Source: Lycium barbarum (Eukaryota > Streptophyta > Magnoliopsida > Solanales > Solanaceae). From it: a stretch of DNA of 64,000 nucleotides. Under the pieces are notes generated by a model. It was not told the DNA's origin. It did not search any database and saw only the letters and a program-made list of their open reading frames with translations. The position numbers were made by a program, and so were the translations under genes. Position 1 is the stretch's first letter; the number at the start of each line of letters is the position of its first letter. Shown here piece by piece: positions 21,867 through 34,793 of this stretch. Location of the stretch: NCBI RefSeq assembly GCF_019175385.1, contig NC_083339.1, positions 47,912,074 through 47,976,073 on the forward strand, read 5' to 3'.

Positions 21867-24144
21867 TGTCACACCTCTTTTTTCCCACAAAAACATTTAT
21901 TATGTTAAGTTCAAAAGGGTTTTCAAATCGAAAGTGACGAAAATTGTGCTTCGAAAAGGGATTTTATTTACAGAAAAAGAGTCGCCACCTGGAATCGAGT
22001 TTTGGTCTGCCAAGTCATCGTAAAATCAATATCTCTTTCAAAAGAAGTTTGACTCTAAAAATGATCATTGATAGAGATTCCAGTTAAGGAATTCTGTTGA
22101 CCGAGGGGAAGGTGTGAGACATCCCTCGAGTCCTGTGATTTTAGCACGGTCACTTTAATTAACTTATATTGGCTTAAGCGGAAACTAAATCAAGTAAACT
22201 CACGTAAAACAAACAAGCACGCGCACAAGAAAAGTTCAAAAATAAAGTCCAAATTATTACAACCCGAAATAAAATAAAAATACGAGAAAATAAACCTAAA
22301 ATACGCTATGCTAATCTATACTATGCTATCCCCGACATCCTGGAGTCTTCTCCACGGACGACCACCATTTTTACATTTTTATGTTTCTTCCGGGATATCC
22401 CACCCGGGAAATGAATACATAATATCCAAAAATGAGTAAAAGAAAACACATACACAAATATATGAACTTAAATTTGCCTACCAAACCCAATATCCCCAAT
22501 TTGATGTAAGCAAGAAAGAAATTTACAACTAACATGATGCTAAGTCCAAATTTCTTTAAGTAAATTAAACTCCACAGCCTAATACTCAATATTATTGGTC
22601 TACTTTAACCACCTCACCTTAATTATTCTACAACCACCAAATTTTTTTAAAAAATAAAATAAAGGCAACGGAAAATAAAAATGAGGAACAACAATGAAAA
22701 GTACGAATGGTGCTATTTATATCCTATGATGAAAATGATTCAACAATCAGTCATTAACTCAACCAAATATGAATATTTATAGTCCTAAATATTATTAAAA
22801 TAATTAACCCAACTTATTTGTTTTAAACACTTAATCCCATCAAATAAGTAGATCAATCATGTAAACAAATACCAGAAAAATATTCCATCCAACATCAATA
22901 ACCAAACATCTATGAATTAAATATGGAGCAAGGATTAGAATTGGACCTCAACACTAAGACCAACAATTCTGAAAAAAAAAAAAAAAAAACTCTGAATAAA
23001 AGTAGCTTCTAAGGACCAAAAGCTTCGAACCCAACCTCAACAAGAATCCTCGAATCAGATTTGAGCCCAGCTTGAAAGAATCAGTGGCTTTTGGGTGTTT
23101 TAAAGGTGGAAAAGTGGTGAATCCCTAATGGTTTTTGCTGTTGATTCAATTGATGCTTCAGGTTTTTTTATGGGTCTTTTATGTGACTAAAAATAGGTTG
23201 GTTTTTGGTGTTTGGATGGTGGTTATCAGGTGGAAATAAGGTGGTGATGGGAGATGTTAAAAAACAGTGGTGGTAACGGTGGCTTGGGGTGAGGGAGATG
23301 GTGGCTTTTTTTAAAAAAAATGAAGGTGACAATGATGGAGATGGAGGTTTTGGGTGGTGGCGGCGTGAAGGAGGCGAAGATGATCCGGTGGGTATATTTT
23401 TTTCCGGTCGTCACTCTCTATCTATCTATATCAATCTGTGTCTCCCTGTGTATGTGTATTTTCATGTGTACATATTCTTTTTCTATGCAAAGTGATGGAC
23501 CCCCTTTTTACCCTATCTGTGTATATTCTTCTTTTGTTTTCATCCCAATGATTATGGGGACCACCCCAAAAATATTACTCCCTCCAATTTGTCGCGTGTC
23601 CCCTCTTTTTAATATCTTTTTTTTTTGTTGTGCCCTTTTGTGTGAGGTGTGTGTGAATTGTGGAGTAGTGTGCAAGAAAAAATTAAGTGGGCCCTATGTA
23701 TTGACGGTGTATATGTGAGGTGTATCAAAACGGGTATTGTAAAATGAAGTGGGAGGAATTAGTTGGTTGGAAAGACTCTTATGAAGTGGGACTTTTTAGT
23801 TGGTCTTCTTTTTTTCTTTTCTTTCTTTTTAATAAAATCTAAATACACTTATAAGCATTTTAGCCACCTAATTTTTAGACTAAGAAAAAATAAATAATAA
23901 AAAAAAACTTATTCATTTGAATCCGGTTAAAAGGAAAAGAATATTATTTTTAAAAAAAAATCTCTTTATCTTAACTACGACTCTATATTTCTTTTTATAT
24001 ATATTTTTTATTTTATTTTTGCACCGAACAAACTAAAAATGAGATAAATTCCGGAATAGCAAGATTAAGCCAAAAAAAATATATTTAATGTTAAAAAAAA
24101 TGTTGTAAAACAACTCGGGGAGGGTAAAAAATTATGTGTCTACA
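21867..24144 (-). repeat. 5' LTR of the Tat/Ogre element, 2278 bp
   Basis: Minus strand TGTAGACACA at 24144 to GTGTGACA at 21867. It is low complexity in places, with poly-A/T runs around 23900-24100 and 22970-22990. A CCACC/GGTGG-rich stretch at 23210-23400 gives incidental open frames. Confidence 0.82.
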
Positions 24145-24149
24145 CATAG

Positions 24150-24401
24150 TAAATTGATCAAACATCTTCTGCTCCTCTCGGGTCATAACTGGCCCAGTGA
24201 CTGGGCAAGGAGCGTAATATGGTGTTTATCTCATCAATACGGGGAGCCATAGCGGCTATAGATTGTATCCCCAGAGCCTGAAACTACTCTGGAGTCTAAC
24301 CTCCAGTTCTGGTCTGTCACCCATCTGGTGTAGCCTGAAAACACGGCAGCCTGATTAAAACCCTAAAAAAGACTCAAAATGCGTACCATAGCATCCTAAA
24401 G
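24150..24401 (-). pseudogene. gag: Gag fragment next to LTR-C2
   Basis: In broken minus-strand frames this reads FQALGIQSIAAMAPRIDE and, close to 24170, MTREEQKMFDQF, which resemble the middle of a gypsy gag. There is no primer site between it and the LTR end at 24402, so the 5' part of the element is deleted. Confidence 0.5.
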
Positions 24402-27126
24402 TGTCATGACCCAAATTACGGATCGTGCGTGCACCTACTCCATCCAACCTGGTAGGCGAGCCCTTCCGTTTATTTAATAGTTTTTAGTTATCACATGTGG
24501 ATACGAAGTAATAAACGCAATCTCAATATCATAATAATTACTAAGTGCGGAAATACAAGTGACACCCCGAGGATCTGGTCTATATCAGTACAAGAGGCAC
24601 TACTCATTAAACAAGTCTAAATCAATAAGTACAAATGTTTGAATATTGCCATATAAGACTCATAACATGATAAGAAATACTGTCTTGAATGTAAAGATAG
24701 ATACAATGAGGAATGGAACTCGAGCTGCAGATCTAGCAATGGCTCACCCTAAGTCTCCAATGGAACTGCCTCGGGGATCACTCGCGAGGGCCTCGCGCAG
24801 ATCCTGTCTGAACTCTATACCTCGAAAAGGACTGTAGCAAGGTAGATCAGTACAAACAATATGTACTGAGTAAGCATCATAGGCCGACTAAGATTAGTCC
24901 ATGCATATAAGCATAAAATTAAAAAGATAAGCAGACAGACACATAATATCCAAACCAAGGTCAAAGAATACCACAAAACTGAATCACAACCTAAGGTGAA
25001 GTTTCTAACCCACAAGTCCATCAAGTCTCAACAACTCTCGAACCAACATAATACCATCGCAACAAATCAGTAGATAATAACATATGCAATGCAATGAATA
25101 TATGTGATGAAATGCAATGCAGTGGCCAATGCAAGTAACCACTACACAGATTCTTAAGGCATTATTCATACAACAGTCATGACCCGTGGGGGACCCTTGG
25201 CATCAATGTACCACTCACTCTGGAACAGATCTCAAATGATGATTTCACACAATAGGTCACATCCTCACTCCCTGTCAAATGTGCCTTATACATATCACAA
25301 GATAGGCCACATCCTCACCCCCTGTCTGATGATGAGTATTCACAATATGGTTCAAGTATAGAAACCCCAATTTGGAACATCAACATAGATGTAAGAATGA
25401 GGAATGAGAATGAATGCATAATGCTCAACCATGAAAAAAATCAGCGAACCAGTTCAATCAACATAGAGAGTCCCTTTTACTGCTAAATATAGCAAGTACA
25501 CCTCACAACTAAGTCTTGTGTTACCAAAGTGCTCCATTTTCTTATTTATCATCATTAGTACCAAGTCATAATTCGATATCAATATACATGTGAAATGAGG
25601 ATGTATGTCATGCATGATATCATCATCAACAGCAAATCATAATTAAGATTTCAACCATTATTATCATAATTATAAAACACATTTCAGACCTAATCTCATT
25701 ATCCCTCCTTTCTCATATGATAAATGGCACAACAAGAGAGAAATGAGTGCAAAACGTATTACAACACAGTAATTAAGGCAACAAGCCTAATCACAATAAT
25801 AGGGCAATAAGCCATAATTAACAAGATAACAGCGACAAGCCTACATAATTAGAAGTCATACCAACCTACGTAATATCAAACCAGACATCATGTCCGAAGA
25901 CCTAATCATACGTTCTCCCGTCAGTTCTACACAATATATAGGTTTCGCTAATAAAAGACTAACTAAGGTAAGTCGTTAACCTACCTCGATGCCGAACGGA
26001 TGTCACGAACTAATCCACTTGAGCCTTGCCTTTCTTCTTCGGAGAGCCTCAAAACAATTAACATCTATCAAGTATGAATTCTACTTTAAAATATGAATCT
26101 AAGGATATCCATAATGCCATAGTGTTACCCAAAACCCAAAAATAGACCTAATATAGCCAAACCTGAGCCACAAGGGAGAAATTGTTTCATTGAAAGATCA
26201 GGTTTAATATAGTCTAAATAGTACTCTATCTGTCTAGATGAGTCCAATGAAGCCCATATTGCTATACGTTAATTCGAAATCCAAAATGAACCCAAAAAGG
26301 TAACCCCGGGCCTGTAAGGGAAAAACTAAAAATTTAAGTCAAAATTAGTTTACGCATAGCTTAATTAGTCTTGATCCAGAAAACCCGTTCAAAATTCCAT
26401 CATCTTGACCTTCAAAACCATGATTTACCATTTTCCAACTTTTGGGATCAAAACCCCAATTTTCCCCAATCAAACTCAGATAAAATCGATAATCAACAAA
26501 AATAAACTTTAGAAAATATCTAAAGAAAGGTTAGATACTTACTCCCGTATTGGGACGAGAACAACGCCGTGAAAATCACCTCAAATAGAGCTCTAGAACT
26601 CAAGTTATGCTCAAAATACAAAATGGATGCAATCTGATTTTTAATACATAGATATTTTCGCCATGGCTGACTAATTTCTGCCATGGAGGGCCCGCCACAG
26701 TGCCCATAAGTCTGCCACAGCAACCCACCAGGTACAATAATAGCTGTCCGTACTAAAATTAAAATAACTCCTTCATACGAAGGCGGAATGCGACGAGTCT
26801 TTTTTCTATGGTTTTGTAATTACGATACGGATCTAATGGTTCAATCAAAACACAAAACAAAGTCACTAAGTCATAAATCACATTTTGGACCTAATGGAAC
26901 TATCTAAATTCCATTGTGGGCATGTTTACCCAAAAGTTAATTATTGGTCAAAGGTCTTTCACTTTAAGACTCTAGATTCCATAAATGCTACTAGAACTCA
27001 TCCGAATATCTCGGGAACTGTGTGGCCCATCCTCGCTGGTCAAAATCATACTAATGGGACTCAGAGAAGGGTCAACAAGGGTAAATGGGTCAAAAGTACA
27101 ATAACAACCAAAACGGGTCATTACAT
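24402..27126 (-). repeat. LTR-C2, about 2.7 kb
   Basis: On the minus strand it starts TGTAATGACCCG at 27126 and ends GGGTCATGACA at 24402. A stretch at 26230-26400 ('CCATATTGCTATAC', 'AAAATGAACCCAAAA', 'GTTTACGCATAG') recurs in LTR-C3 at 30910-31080. HP1 of the hairpin module lies at 24847-24869. It contains no coding sequence. Confidence 0.7.
24847..24869 (-). promoter_or_regulatory. HP1 stem of the LTR module (LTR-C2)
   Basis: TCAGTAC-N9-GTACTGA is perfect. The HP2 and HP3 parts are not recognisable here. Confidence 0.45.
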
Positions 27127-27392
27127 GAAACACTGGTGTAGCAATAATCTCTGGCGAAGCCTGGGTTGGCCCCATCTCCTCTATAAATGGCTTATAATGA
27201 TGCTCTAACTCTAGCTCAAGAGATAGTGATCTAGCACGGGCTTGGCAAGCCACTGGTGCTCTACAACTGGCTGGTTCTAATCCATGGGCTCTACCCCTAC
27301 CACAGTCTGTCTCTGCCTTGATCACGTGTCACGATCTCAAACGCAGGTGCTGGTGCCTCCTCCCTAGCTGCATTTGCACGTGCCCTCAACAT
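27127..27392 (-). pseudogene. gag: Gag N-terminal fragment
   Basis: ATG at 27392 opens MLRARANAAREEAPAPAF. After a frame break the region reads GRGRAHG, then PEIIATPVFH. This composition (Ala/Arg-rich start, GRGRG stretch) is usual for gag N-termini in this kind of element. It lies between a primer site (27575-27586) and the start of LTR-C2, so nearly the whole internal region has been deleted. Confidence 0.55.
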
Positions 27393-27574
27393 CTGTGAGG
27401 GAATAGAGTATGAAATTAGATATCAATTTGAATAAACTAGCACGAAATGAATGAAAGAATGAAAGTTTTCTAAATGTTCTATGGCCTCTCGATGATGGGT
27501 ACAGACTTCTACATACAAATTCGCAAGAATTTACTGGACATTGTTCCTGTACTCATTAGACCGATTAACCTAGA

Positions 27575-27586
27575 GCTTTGATACCA
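27575..27586 (-). promoter_or_regulatory. Primer-binding site of the LTR-C1 element
   Basis: The minus strand reads TGGTATCAAAGC close to the LTR end at 27590. It is one base off the initiator-Met consensus TGGTATCAGAGC. Confidence 0.7.
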
Positions 27587-27589
27587 ACT

Positions 27590-28340
27590 TGTCATGACCC
27601 AATTCACGGATCATGATGGAACCAAAACCATCCCCCAGTAGGCGAACCATTATTAATCATTTTTAAAGAAGAAAATGAGGAAGTTAAACACAATAAAGTA
27701 CTTCTTAGCATTCTTAAAATATATAAATAAATGCGGAAGCTACTTAAGTATTACAGTCCCAAAATCTGGTCTAAACTTGTGCAAGAGCCTCTAGATACAG
27801 TGCAAGTCTGAAATACAAATAGAAACTGTCTGAAAATCAAAATAGATGGAAACATAAGAGAGAAAGAGATCCAAAGCTGCAGAACTATCTGATGGATCAC
27901 CTTGGAGTCTCAAAATGGACCACGTCGGGATTAGTCACGAGGTCGAATGCTAGAACAAGGATAAGTATTTGCACCACATGCAGCAAGGGTAGTATGAGTA
28001 CAACCACTAGTACTCGTAGGCATCATAGGCCGACAACGAACAAAAAACACATATACAGGATATAAATATCGAAGCTAAACACTCATCAGAACAATTCAAT
28101 TTAACTTTACTAACTAACCAGTAGTACAATATTACAATGAAAAATGTAAGCACATAGCACGTAAGACATATAGAAAAATGATGAATGTATAAGGGTATGA
28201 ATGCGATATAATGGCCATATGTCAAACCTGGTACACACATGCTACGGGCTTGGCCTAGCAGTCATGACCTATAGGGGACTGACGAGGTCCATATACCCTG
28301 TTGCGGTGTGTAACCCTATCCCATGTTGTGGTGTGCATAT
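27590..28340 (-). repeat. LTR-C1, 3' part only
   Basis: The minus strand ends GGGTCATGACA at 27590, next to a primer site. It is related to LTR-C2 in order ('GCGGAAGCTACTTAAGTATTACAG', 'AGTCATGACC..TAGGGGAC'). Similarity fades around 28330, where AT-rich sequence begins. Confidence 0.6.
27996..28015 (-). promoter_or_regulatory. HP1 variant with a compensatory pair (LTR-C1)
   Basis: GAGTAC-N8-GTACTC. The first C-G pair of the usual CAGTAC/GTACTG is swapped to G-C on both sides, so the stem is kept. Confidence 0.5.
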
Positions 28341-29520
28341 ATATATAAACATTGATGAAAAATTATATAAAATACTTAAAATTATTTATAAAAATTACTG
28401 TAACATAGGAGCATTACAATTAAACAATTATAAAAATTATATATATAATTTGATGGTTTAATTCAAACTTTTATTCTGTTTATTTTTAATAGAATCAAAA
28501 AAATCAAATATTCTTGTTTTCAAAAATTTAAAACCGACCAAATGAAACCCAAAAAAATATCACTTATTTAATCAATTTGAAGCAGTTTCTAATCAAACCA
28601 CGAAAGATTTTAAAACTAGACAGGAAACTAAAGAATATCTTACACAATTATGGTCTGTATATATTATAAAATTTGTTTCAAAGTTATTGGAAGAAGAAAA
28701 TGAGAAAAAAGACACAAGAGAAGAACGATGTTAGAGGAAGATCAATAGTAATGAAGAAGAACAGTGAATTGGAAGAATGAATAGTAGGTGGGTGGGTCCA
28801 ACATTAAAATACCAATTAAATAATCCCCTCACACAAGTTGTAATAGTGCCTCACGTAGGGTAAAAAATTTCCTCCATACTTCCCTTTTTAGTCCCTTTTT
28901 AAGATTTTAACTCACCAAAATGGCTTAATCTAACAAATATTTAAAACAATAAATAACAAAAATATCCCCCCCCCCCCCCCTCTCTCTCTCCTCAACCTCC
29001 TTTAAGCCACATTAACTTACAAAAGCAGTACAAATTTACTTCAAATATAGACTTCAGATCTTCAAATCCTAATCATAAAACTCTCTAGAAATTTCAATAT
29101 CCGTACATATGTTTCATTTGCTTCCCTTATAATATGTCGTAATTGTATGTGATGCTTGGGGTTACTTCTATATTCATTATCTATCCTCTGAAGTTTGATG
29201 TGCTTGAGTTACTTGTAAATACTAGTTTTGTTGCCTTTTCGCTCTATTGGTAAGCTTTTGATGGGCATTTTCTTCTTTACTTTATTATTACTTAAACAAG
29301 ATTCGTTTTACGAATAATTACTGTGGGTCTCTATTACATATTTTGTGAAGTGTTATATATATTTCCCATTCTTATATCTAAAAACAGTCTCATAAAGAAT
29401 CCTACCGTAACTAGGATTCAACAGTCCCATAAAGAATCTCTCCAATTCCTAAGAAAACATGGCTAGAATACTTCAATTTAGGTAAAATTCCAAATCCCAA
29501 GTTTCAATATAACACATCTC
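28341..29520 (+). other. AT-rich non-coding stretch
   Basis: No protein, LTR or terminal repeat recognised. There is a run of about 15 C followed by (TC)n at 28967-28990, and the direct words 'CATAAAGAATC' near 29390 and 29432. It does not match any LTR family in this window, so it may be unique sequence upstream of the relic at 29610. Confidence 0.4.
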
Positions 29521-29526
29521 TCACTT

Positions 29527-29536
29527 CTATATATTT
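29527..29536 (+). promoter_or_regulatory. TATA-box-like site before the gene relic
   Basis: CTATATATTT lies 75-80 bp upstream of the ATG at 29610, with a pyrimidine-rich leader between. This is a plausible plant core promoter, inferred from position. Confidence 0.4.
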
Positions 29537-29609
29537 GCTTTCAAATCTTTCTTTTGTCTATTTTCTTTTACCCCGAAGAACTGAAAATCTCTGCAAAAAG
29601 AAAAATAAA

Positions 29610-30130
29610 ATGGCACATCAAAGCGAAAGTTTAAAGGGAATAAGGTTGTTCAAGTGGATTCAAAGCATGATTGAAAACTGTGTTCTTGGATCATCATCAT
29701 CAATCAGGGTCATTAAAAAAATTGACTTTTTAGTTTTAAGGTTAAAAAACCAATTCGGGATTATAAAATCAAGAAATTGTTGCTCCAAGAGTCGTGGATG
29801 ACAAATAAAAAGGACAACTTTCAAGAAAAGTGTTCAGCCTTTCAATATTTGTGAATCTCCAAATGAGTTTGTAGAAAGCATTGAATTAGCTTTGAGGTTA
29901 TTTGATTTGTTCTTTGGAGACACAACTCCTCATTTGGCCAACACAATTTATGATTATTTGTCATGTAGCTTTGAATGTTTTGACAAAAATTGAGCTTGTT
30001 GAGTATTGATATGGATGATGAGTTCAACAAGATTGTTGTGGTTATAGATGTTGATATGCAGAGTGGAATATTTGAAATTGGGCCAGAAGGATCTGATGAT
30101 GTTTGTAATTCTCAATTAACCAATCTGTAA
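29610..30130 (+). pseudogene. Unrecognised small gene relic (hypothetical)
   Basis: ATG at 29610 (context AAAATAAAATGGC) opens MAHQSESLKGIRLFKWIQ. The frame meets TGA at 29799-29801 but continues without another stop for 63 codons (SPNEFVESIELALRLFDLFFGD, then TPHLANTIYDYL) to TGA at 29991. From about 29990 another frame carries on (MDDEFNKIVVVIDVDM, then FEIGPEGSDD) to TAA at 30128-30130. One nonsense change and one frameshift would explain this. I do not recognise the family. It has no retroelement motif and is the only host-gene candidate in the window. LTR-C3 sequence starts right after the TAA. Confidence 0.4.
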
Positions 30131-30135
30131 GAGAC

Positions 30136-31320
30136 ATGTTGTGGCACACAACCCGATCCCATATATCATAACAAAGTGTAACCTCAGTTTTACCTCTTTC
30201 ATCACTTATCCATCTGTATGTTTGAATGAATGCATGTGTACAAGTATTTCAAATATCATAAGTAATATATGTAAAGATGGATCAGCATAAGTATATCATG
30301 TACATTTCAATTACTTCCGCTCAAGCACCAACATGGATCATTCTTTCACAATTCGTATAAATCATGGAGTGATGGGGTAAATAATAATCAAATAATTACA
30401 AGTATTTATCAATCATGATTCTCATGGCCCACATAAACAACAATCATACAAACTAGTGGATTTAGCACCACAACCATGCTCGAAGGCCCTAATATGCTTT
30501 CCCCATTTCAATCACTAAGTACAACAACAACCCACACAGTTACACTGATACCCACCCAAGTGCTCATCACAGTCACTAAGGTGAGACCCCCCATCACGCC
30601 CAATACCCCTTAAATATTTATAAACGACATATGCACTCCACTCGAAGTATAAATATAAATTGTACCCTACATCAAAGCCGAGCAGGCCCCATGGACCCTC
30701 TAGCCAATTCTTTACCCTTCCGAACGATCGAAGTGTAACAAGTATAAATTTTATGTCAAAATATGAACCTGAGGATACTCAATAAACCTTAAACGAATTT
30801 AGGTCCAAAAAGTCAACCAAAAATCCGTCCCAAACCCCAGAGGTCAAAACAATAATTTATCATGAAATTGAACTCAACATGATCTAATTAGTAATCTATA
30901 CGGTCATACGAACCCAACAATATCCATATTGCTATACTTAAAATGAAACCCCAAAATGAACCCAAAATAACAAACCCCGAGCCCTAAGGGCAAAACTGAA
31001 AATTGAATTTAAAATCATGTTACGCATAGTCTAGATAGTCCATAGCCTAAATTTCATGAGAATCTAACCACAATTTAGCCTTCACTTCCACTATTAGTCA
31101 AACAAACCCAATCTATAGCAAACCCTTATTTTCCTATGTGGATTCATGGATTAGAAAGGAAATTAGAGGATTAAATTATGTAATAAAGTCTAGATGAGAG
31201 TTATAAACTTACCCTAATGAATAATCTTTAATTTGGAACTTGGAATCACCCAAATCCGAGCTCTAGAACTAAAAATATATGAGAATGAAGTCTCCTTTCG
31301 AAATCGAAATTAAATCATTG
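30136..31320 (-). repeat. LTR-C3, left part
   Basis: Related to LTR-C2 around 26230-26600 (see shared words there, and 'GAGCTCTAGAACT'). Its right continuation is 44158-45774, beyond the solo LTR-B insertion. The left edge, near 'TGTTGTGGCACACAACCCG', abuts the gene relic. No target duplication for LTR-C3 was found. Confidence 0.6.
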
Positions 31321-31656
31321 TGTTACACCCCGTAGTTTCATATGTTGAGATTCGAGCTACCTTTCAAGAGGTGTGTGGGCTTATATGTGTTTAACTTATG
31401 GTTATAAGGATTCAAGTTCATATAGTAAGCTATGAAAGGATTGAAGGGCAAGTGAATTAAGGAAATTAAATTTGTTGGAACTTGGAAGAAAATATGAGGG
31501 GAAATTTTGGCCGAACTTGGAGAAAACATATCTTTTAGTAGATGAGGAGTTTAGAAGTAAAGTAAAATCCTAAAATGATGTTCGTCGAGTCTAGTTTTCA
31601 ACACAACAAACCGCTCACCGATACGACATCGGAATAGAGAATTATGGACATTGCAT

Positions 31657-34600
31657 TGTCACAACCCGAACTAGGGCCATGACAAGCGATCGAGCTTACC
31701 CTGCCCGATGTCCCAACTTACGTCACTTGATCCACAATATGGCGTTTTTTTTTTTTTTTTTTTTTTTTTTGAAAGTTGTAAACACGATACCAAAGTCAAC
31801 ACGTTATTCAGAACGTCTCAAGGCGTGTTACACACATACATACATACATGCGCCTGACATAGGGCCAGGCGAGCCAAAAATCCTTACACCAATTCTGTAC
31901 GACAAAATGACGACCGACAAAACCAAACAGTACTCATGACACCCACGCTGTTCGCAGACTCCTAAAGAGTATGACTTACAAGACATATATACAAAATTAT
32001 ACCGAAATAAGAACATCCTCCGGAACTAGTGGAGCTGTCTGACTTCCCAAAGCTGTCTCCCCCTAAATAGCTGGATCGCCGGGTCGCGTCCCTGGACCTG
32101 CGTGGCATGAAACGCAGCCCCCGTAAAAAGGGGGTCAGTACGAGATATGTACTGAGTATGTAAAGCGATAATAAATCATAACTAGCACATAGTTTAGGGA
32201 AGAAGTGGTCGTAACCAGCCCAATACCTGCAGTCTTCGCTGATAGAAGCAGAAACGTGTACGCAAGGTCTCAACAGTCCTTAAGTAATTAACACAATCCA
32301 TCTAACATATTCAAATAAGCAATGTAGTCTAACACTTTCTTTCAAGCAAATAATACGACGTAACGTACGTGCCGCTTCCGGCTCAATAATATACTATAGT
32401 AGCCCCATCGGGCAGCCGCTTCCGGCATAATAATAATATAATAGCCCCATCGAGCAGCCGCTTCCGGCATAATAATAATATAATATAATATATGAATTAA
32501 AATAGATCGTACATGAAAAGCAGTGGCAAAACCTCGCACCCCTTTCGGAGTGGTTTTTTTTAAATTAGCATACTCAGACATAAGCTGAGGCCATAGCTCG
32601 CTCAGGCATAAGCCGAGGCCATAGCTCACTCAGTGATCAGCTGAGGCCATCGCTCACTCGGACATAAGCTGAGGCCATAGCTCGCTCAGACATGAACTGA
32701 GGCCATCGCACCCCCTTCGGAGTGGTTTTGGAAAAGGCTAGATAATAAAATATCGCACCCCCTTCGTAGTGGTTTTGAACAGTCTAAATAATAAAATATC
32801 GCACCCCCTTCGGAGTGGTTGTGAAGTCTAAATCATATTCCCTTTAGCTTGAGACAGACAATTAGTAAGTTTAAATAATAATTCCTGGTTGAAATCATTA
32901 GCAACCCACAACAAAGTTTCAATGAATCCAATTCAGCATGAAAGACTAACAACAGTATAGAACTAGGTCAAATGGAGCAATACGAGAGGTCTCGGGCCTT
33001 GTGGGCCCACCTCTGGTCAAGTCGGGGTGACGCACAAAAATTACGTGCATTAGGTCTAGTGATGTCATCCGTGAAAGTTTCGGGGCGATCGGGTTACATA
33101 TATGCAAGTTATGGAGGTTTAACCCTTTTTCCAACAAGTGTGCTCTTTAAGGCTCAATTCTACTGAATGAATAGTGCCAAAAATCTAACTCGGATTCCTA
33201 TGAACGGAATGATCCCCGAGGCTCAAAGCAAGACCTAGCACAACTAGGACATGCCAAAGGAAGGAAAGGGACAGCTTTACATACCTTTCTTGCCTTTTAC
33301 GATCGCCAAAGCTCAAATCCTGTTTCGTCAAAAACCTACAAATGGTCACATTTACCAGTTACTATTCATAAGGCTTGAAGTCCCAACTTTGATTTAGGAT
33401 TTGCCTACCGAAATTTTGGCAGCACCTCCCCTATAAACATAATATCCCCGAGACTTAGCTCGGCTTAAAGTATCAACACAGCAACCCAACAACAACATTC
33501 ACAACAATAACAAGCATCACACAACACATAATATGGCGTAACTAGCCATCTTTCCGACATAGCGTAACATCTTTCATTCCGATCTTACATTTCCAAACTA
33601 ATCTTACCCTTTTCATATTCGTCACTTATCAAGGTCATTACAACATACTTCGGAGGCATATCATATCGTTTTCACCGAATATTCATAAAGTATACACAAT
33701 ATACAAGTTTCCTACTAAGGGCATATTTCACCCACAACTTCCAATCTTTTAGCAACATGTTCATGATATATGTCTATCTTTCAACTACATCAATGACAAC
33801 CATAATTTGCCTCTTAATACTTTCATTTCCACATTTACACAAACCATAATTAGGTTGCATAATTTCCTTTAACAACTTAAAAACCATTTTTGCATAATAA
33901 CAAGAGCCATTATTCTTCCATTCGTTTCACAATATCACAATTAACCTACAAGTGAAATTTAATTCACCTTCCCTCCTAGACATAGCACCACACGGCCACA
34001 CACTAAAATTTCCAACTTACTCCAATTCATTCGACTTTCATTTCTAATACAATTTCTACCATAACAATGACTAGATTTCAACAAAAATTCAACTCATCAT
34101 ATACATGCAACACATGCATACCCACGGCCACATGCACTTCCTCCCAACACACAAAATTTTCATGCTTTTCATTCATTCCCACACACTACAACATATATAC
34201 ATATATTCCATGATATAAAAATGGTAGAATTCTTACCTTTTCTCAACTCCTTCACTTGTCACCCAAGCTACTTTCTTGCCAAAGTAATTATACCACCTTG
34301 TAGAGAATCTTGCACTTAGTAGTATTACACAACAATTTCAATTTTTTTGTTCAAGATTGAAGGACTATAAATTTTTTCTTTTCTTTCTTTCCTTTCTTTC
34401 TCCCTTACCCGAAACCCTCTTCTTCTTTTCCTCTCAATTTCTTTTGTTTTCTTGAACCTTCTATATGATAAGTATGACTTATATAATATAATCCATTTTA
34501 TAATTGTCACATGGAAATTAATGAATCCATGGACTTGGGCCATGTTGGCCGGTTGGGCCTTCCCTTTGGGCCTCATTTTTCTTATTTTTTTTTTGAGTCC

Positions 34601-34793
34601 AATAGGCTACATTTCGTAATTCATGAGGCAAGTTTCCAAAATTCCAATTTTGCCCTTGGCCTCCTTTCGCGATTCCACACCAACGCATTCATAGCCAACA
34701 CATTCATACCAAGTAAGGTCCAAATATGGCCTTATTCATTTCAAGTCAAGTTACTTCAAATTTTTCGAAAATGCGAAGATGCCGGATGTAACA
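31657..34793 (-). repeat. LTR-E3, 3137 bp, 3' LTR of the array
   Basis: Minus strand TGTTACATCCGG at 34793 to GGGTTGTGACA at 31657. It contains a poly-T/A tract (31745-31770) and the hairpin module (32098-32155). Tandem repeats lie at 32400-32490 (two 'GCAGCCGCTTCCGGCATAAT' units), 32570-32700 ('GCTGAGGCCATAGCTC') and 32705-32825 ('CGCACCCCCTTCGGAGTGG'). It has about 300 bp near 32825-33150 that LTR-E1 lacks. Confidence 0.85.
32098..32155 (-). promoter_or_regulatory. Triple-hairpin LTR module (LTR-E3)
   Basis: On the plus strand: CTGCG-N10-CGCAG, CCCCC-N7-GGGGG, TCAGTAC-N7-GTACTGA. All three stems are perfect and contiguous. Confidence 0.7.

Larger units (their letters stand above)
17575..24144 (-). 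mobile_element. Tat/Ogre-type LTR retrotransposon lacking pol
   Basis: Flanked by a perfect 5-bp duplication, CATAG (17570-17574 and 24145-24149), so its outer ends are original. On the minus strand it runs: 5' LTR starting TGTAGACACA (24144-21867), primer site, a long leader, gag, the region before protease, then the 3' end of the 3' LTR ending in TGTGTCA (17871-17575). Protease, RT, RNase H and integrase are gone, together with most of the 3' LTR. The overlapping LTR parts differ at about 24 of 297 positions by eye (about 8%), so this is an old insertion. Confidence 0.85.

Noticed and set aside
23210..23720. Open frames of 60-130 codons in the Tat LTR, some with hydrophobic stretches
   Set aside because: Low-complexity GT/GA-rich LTR sequence with poly-T runs gives such frames by chance.
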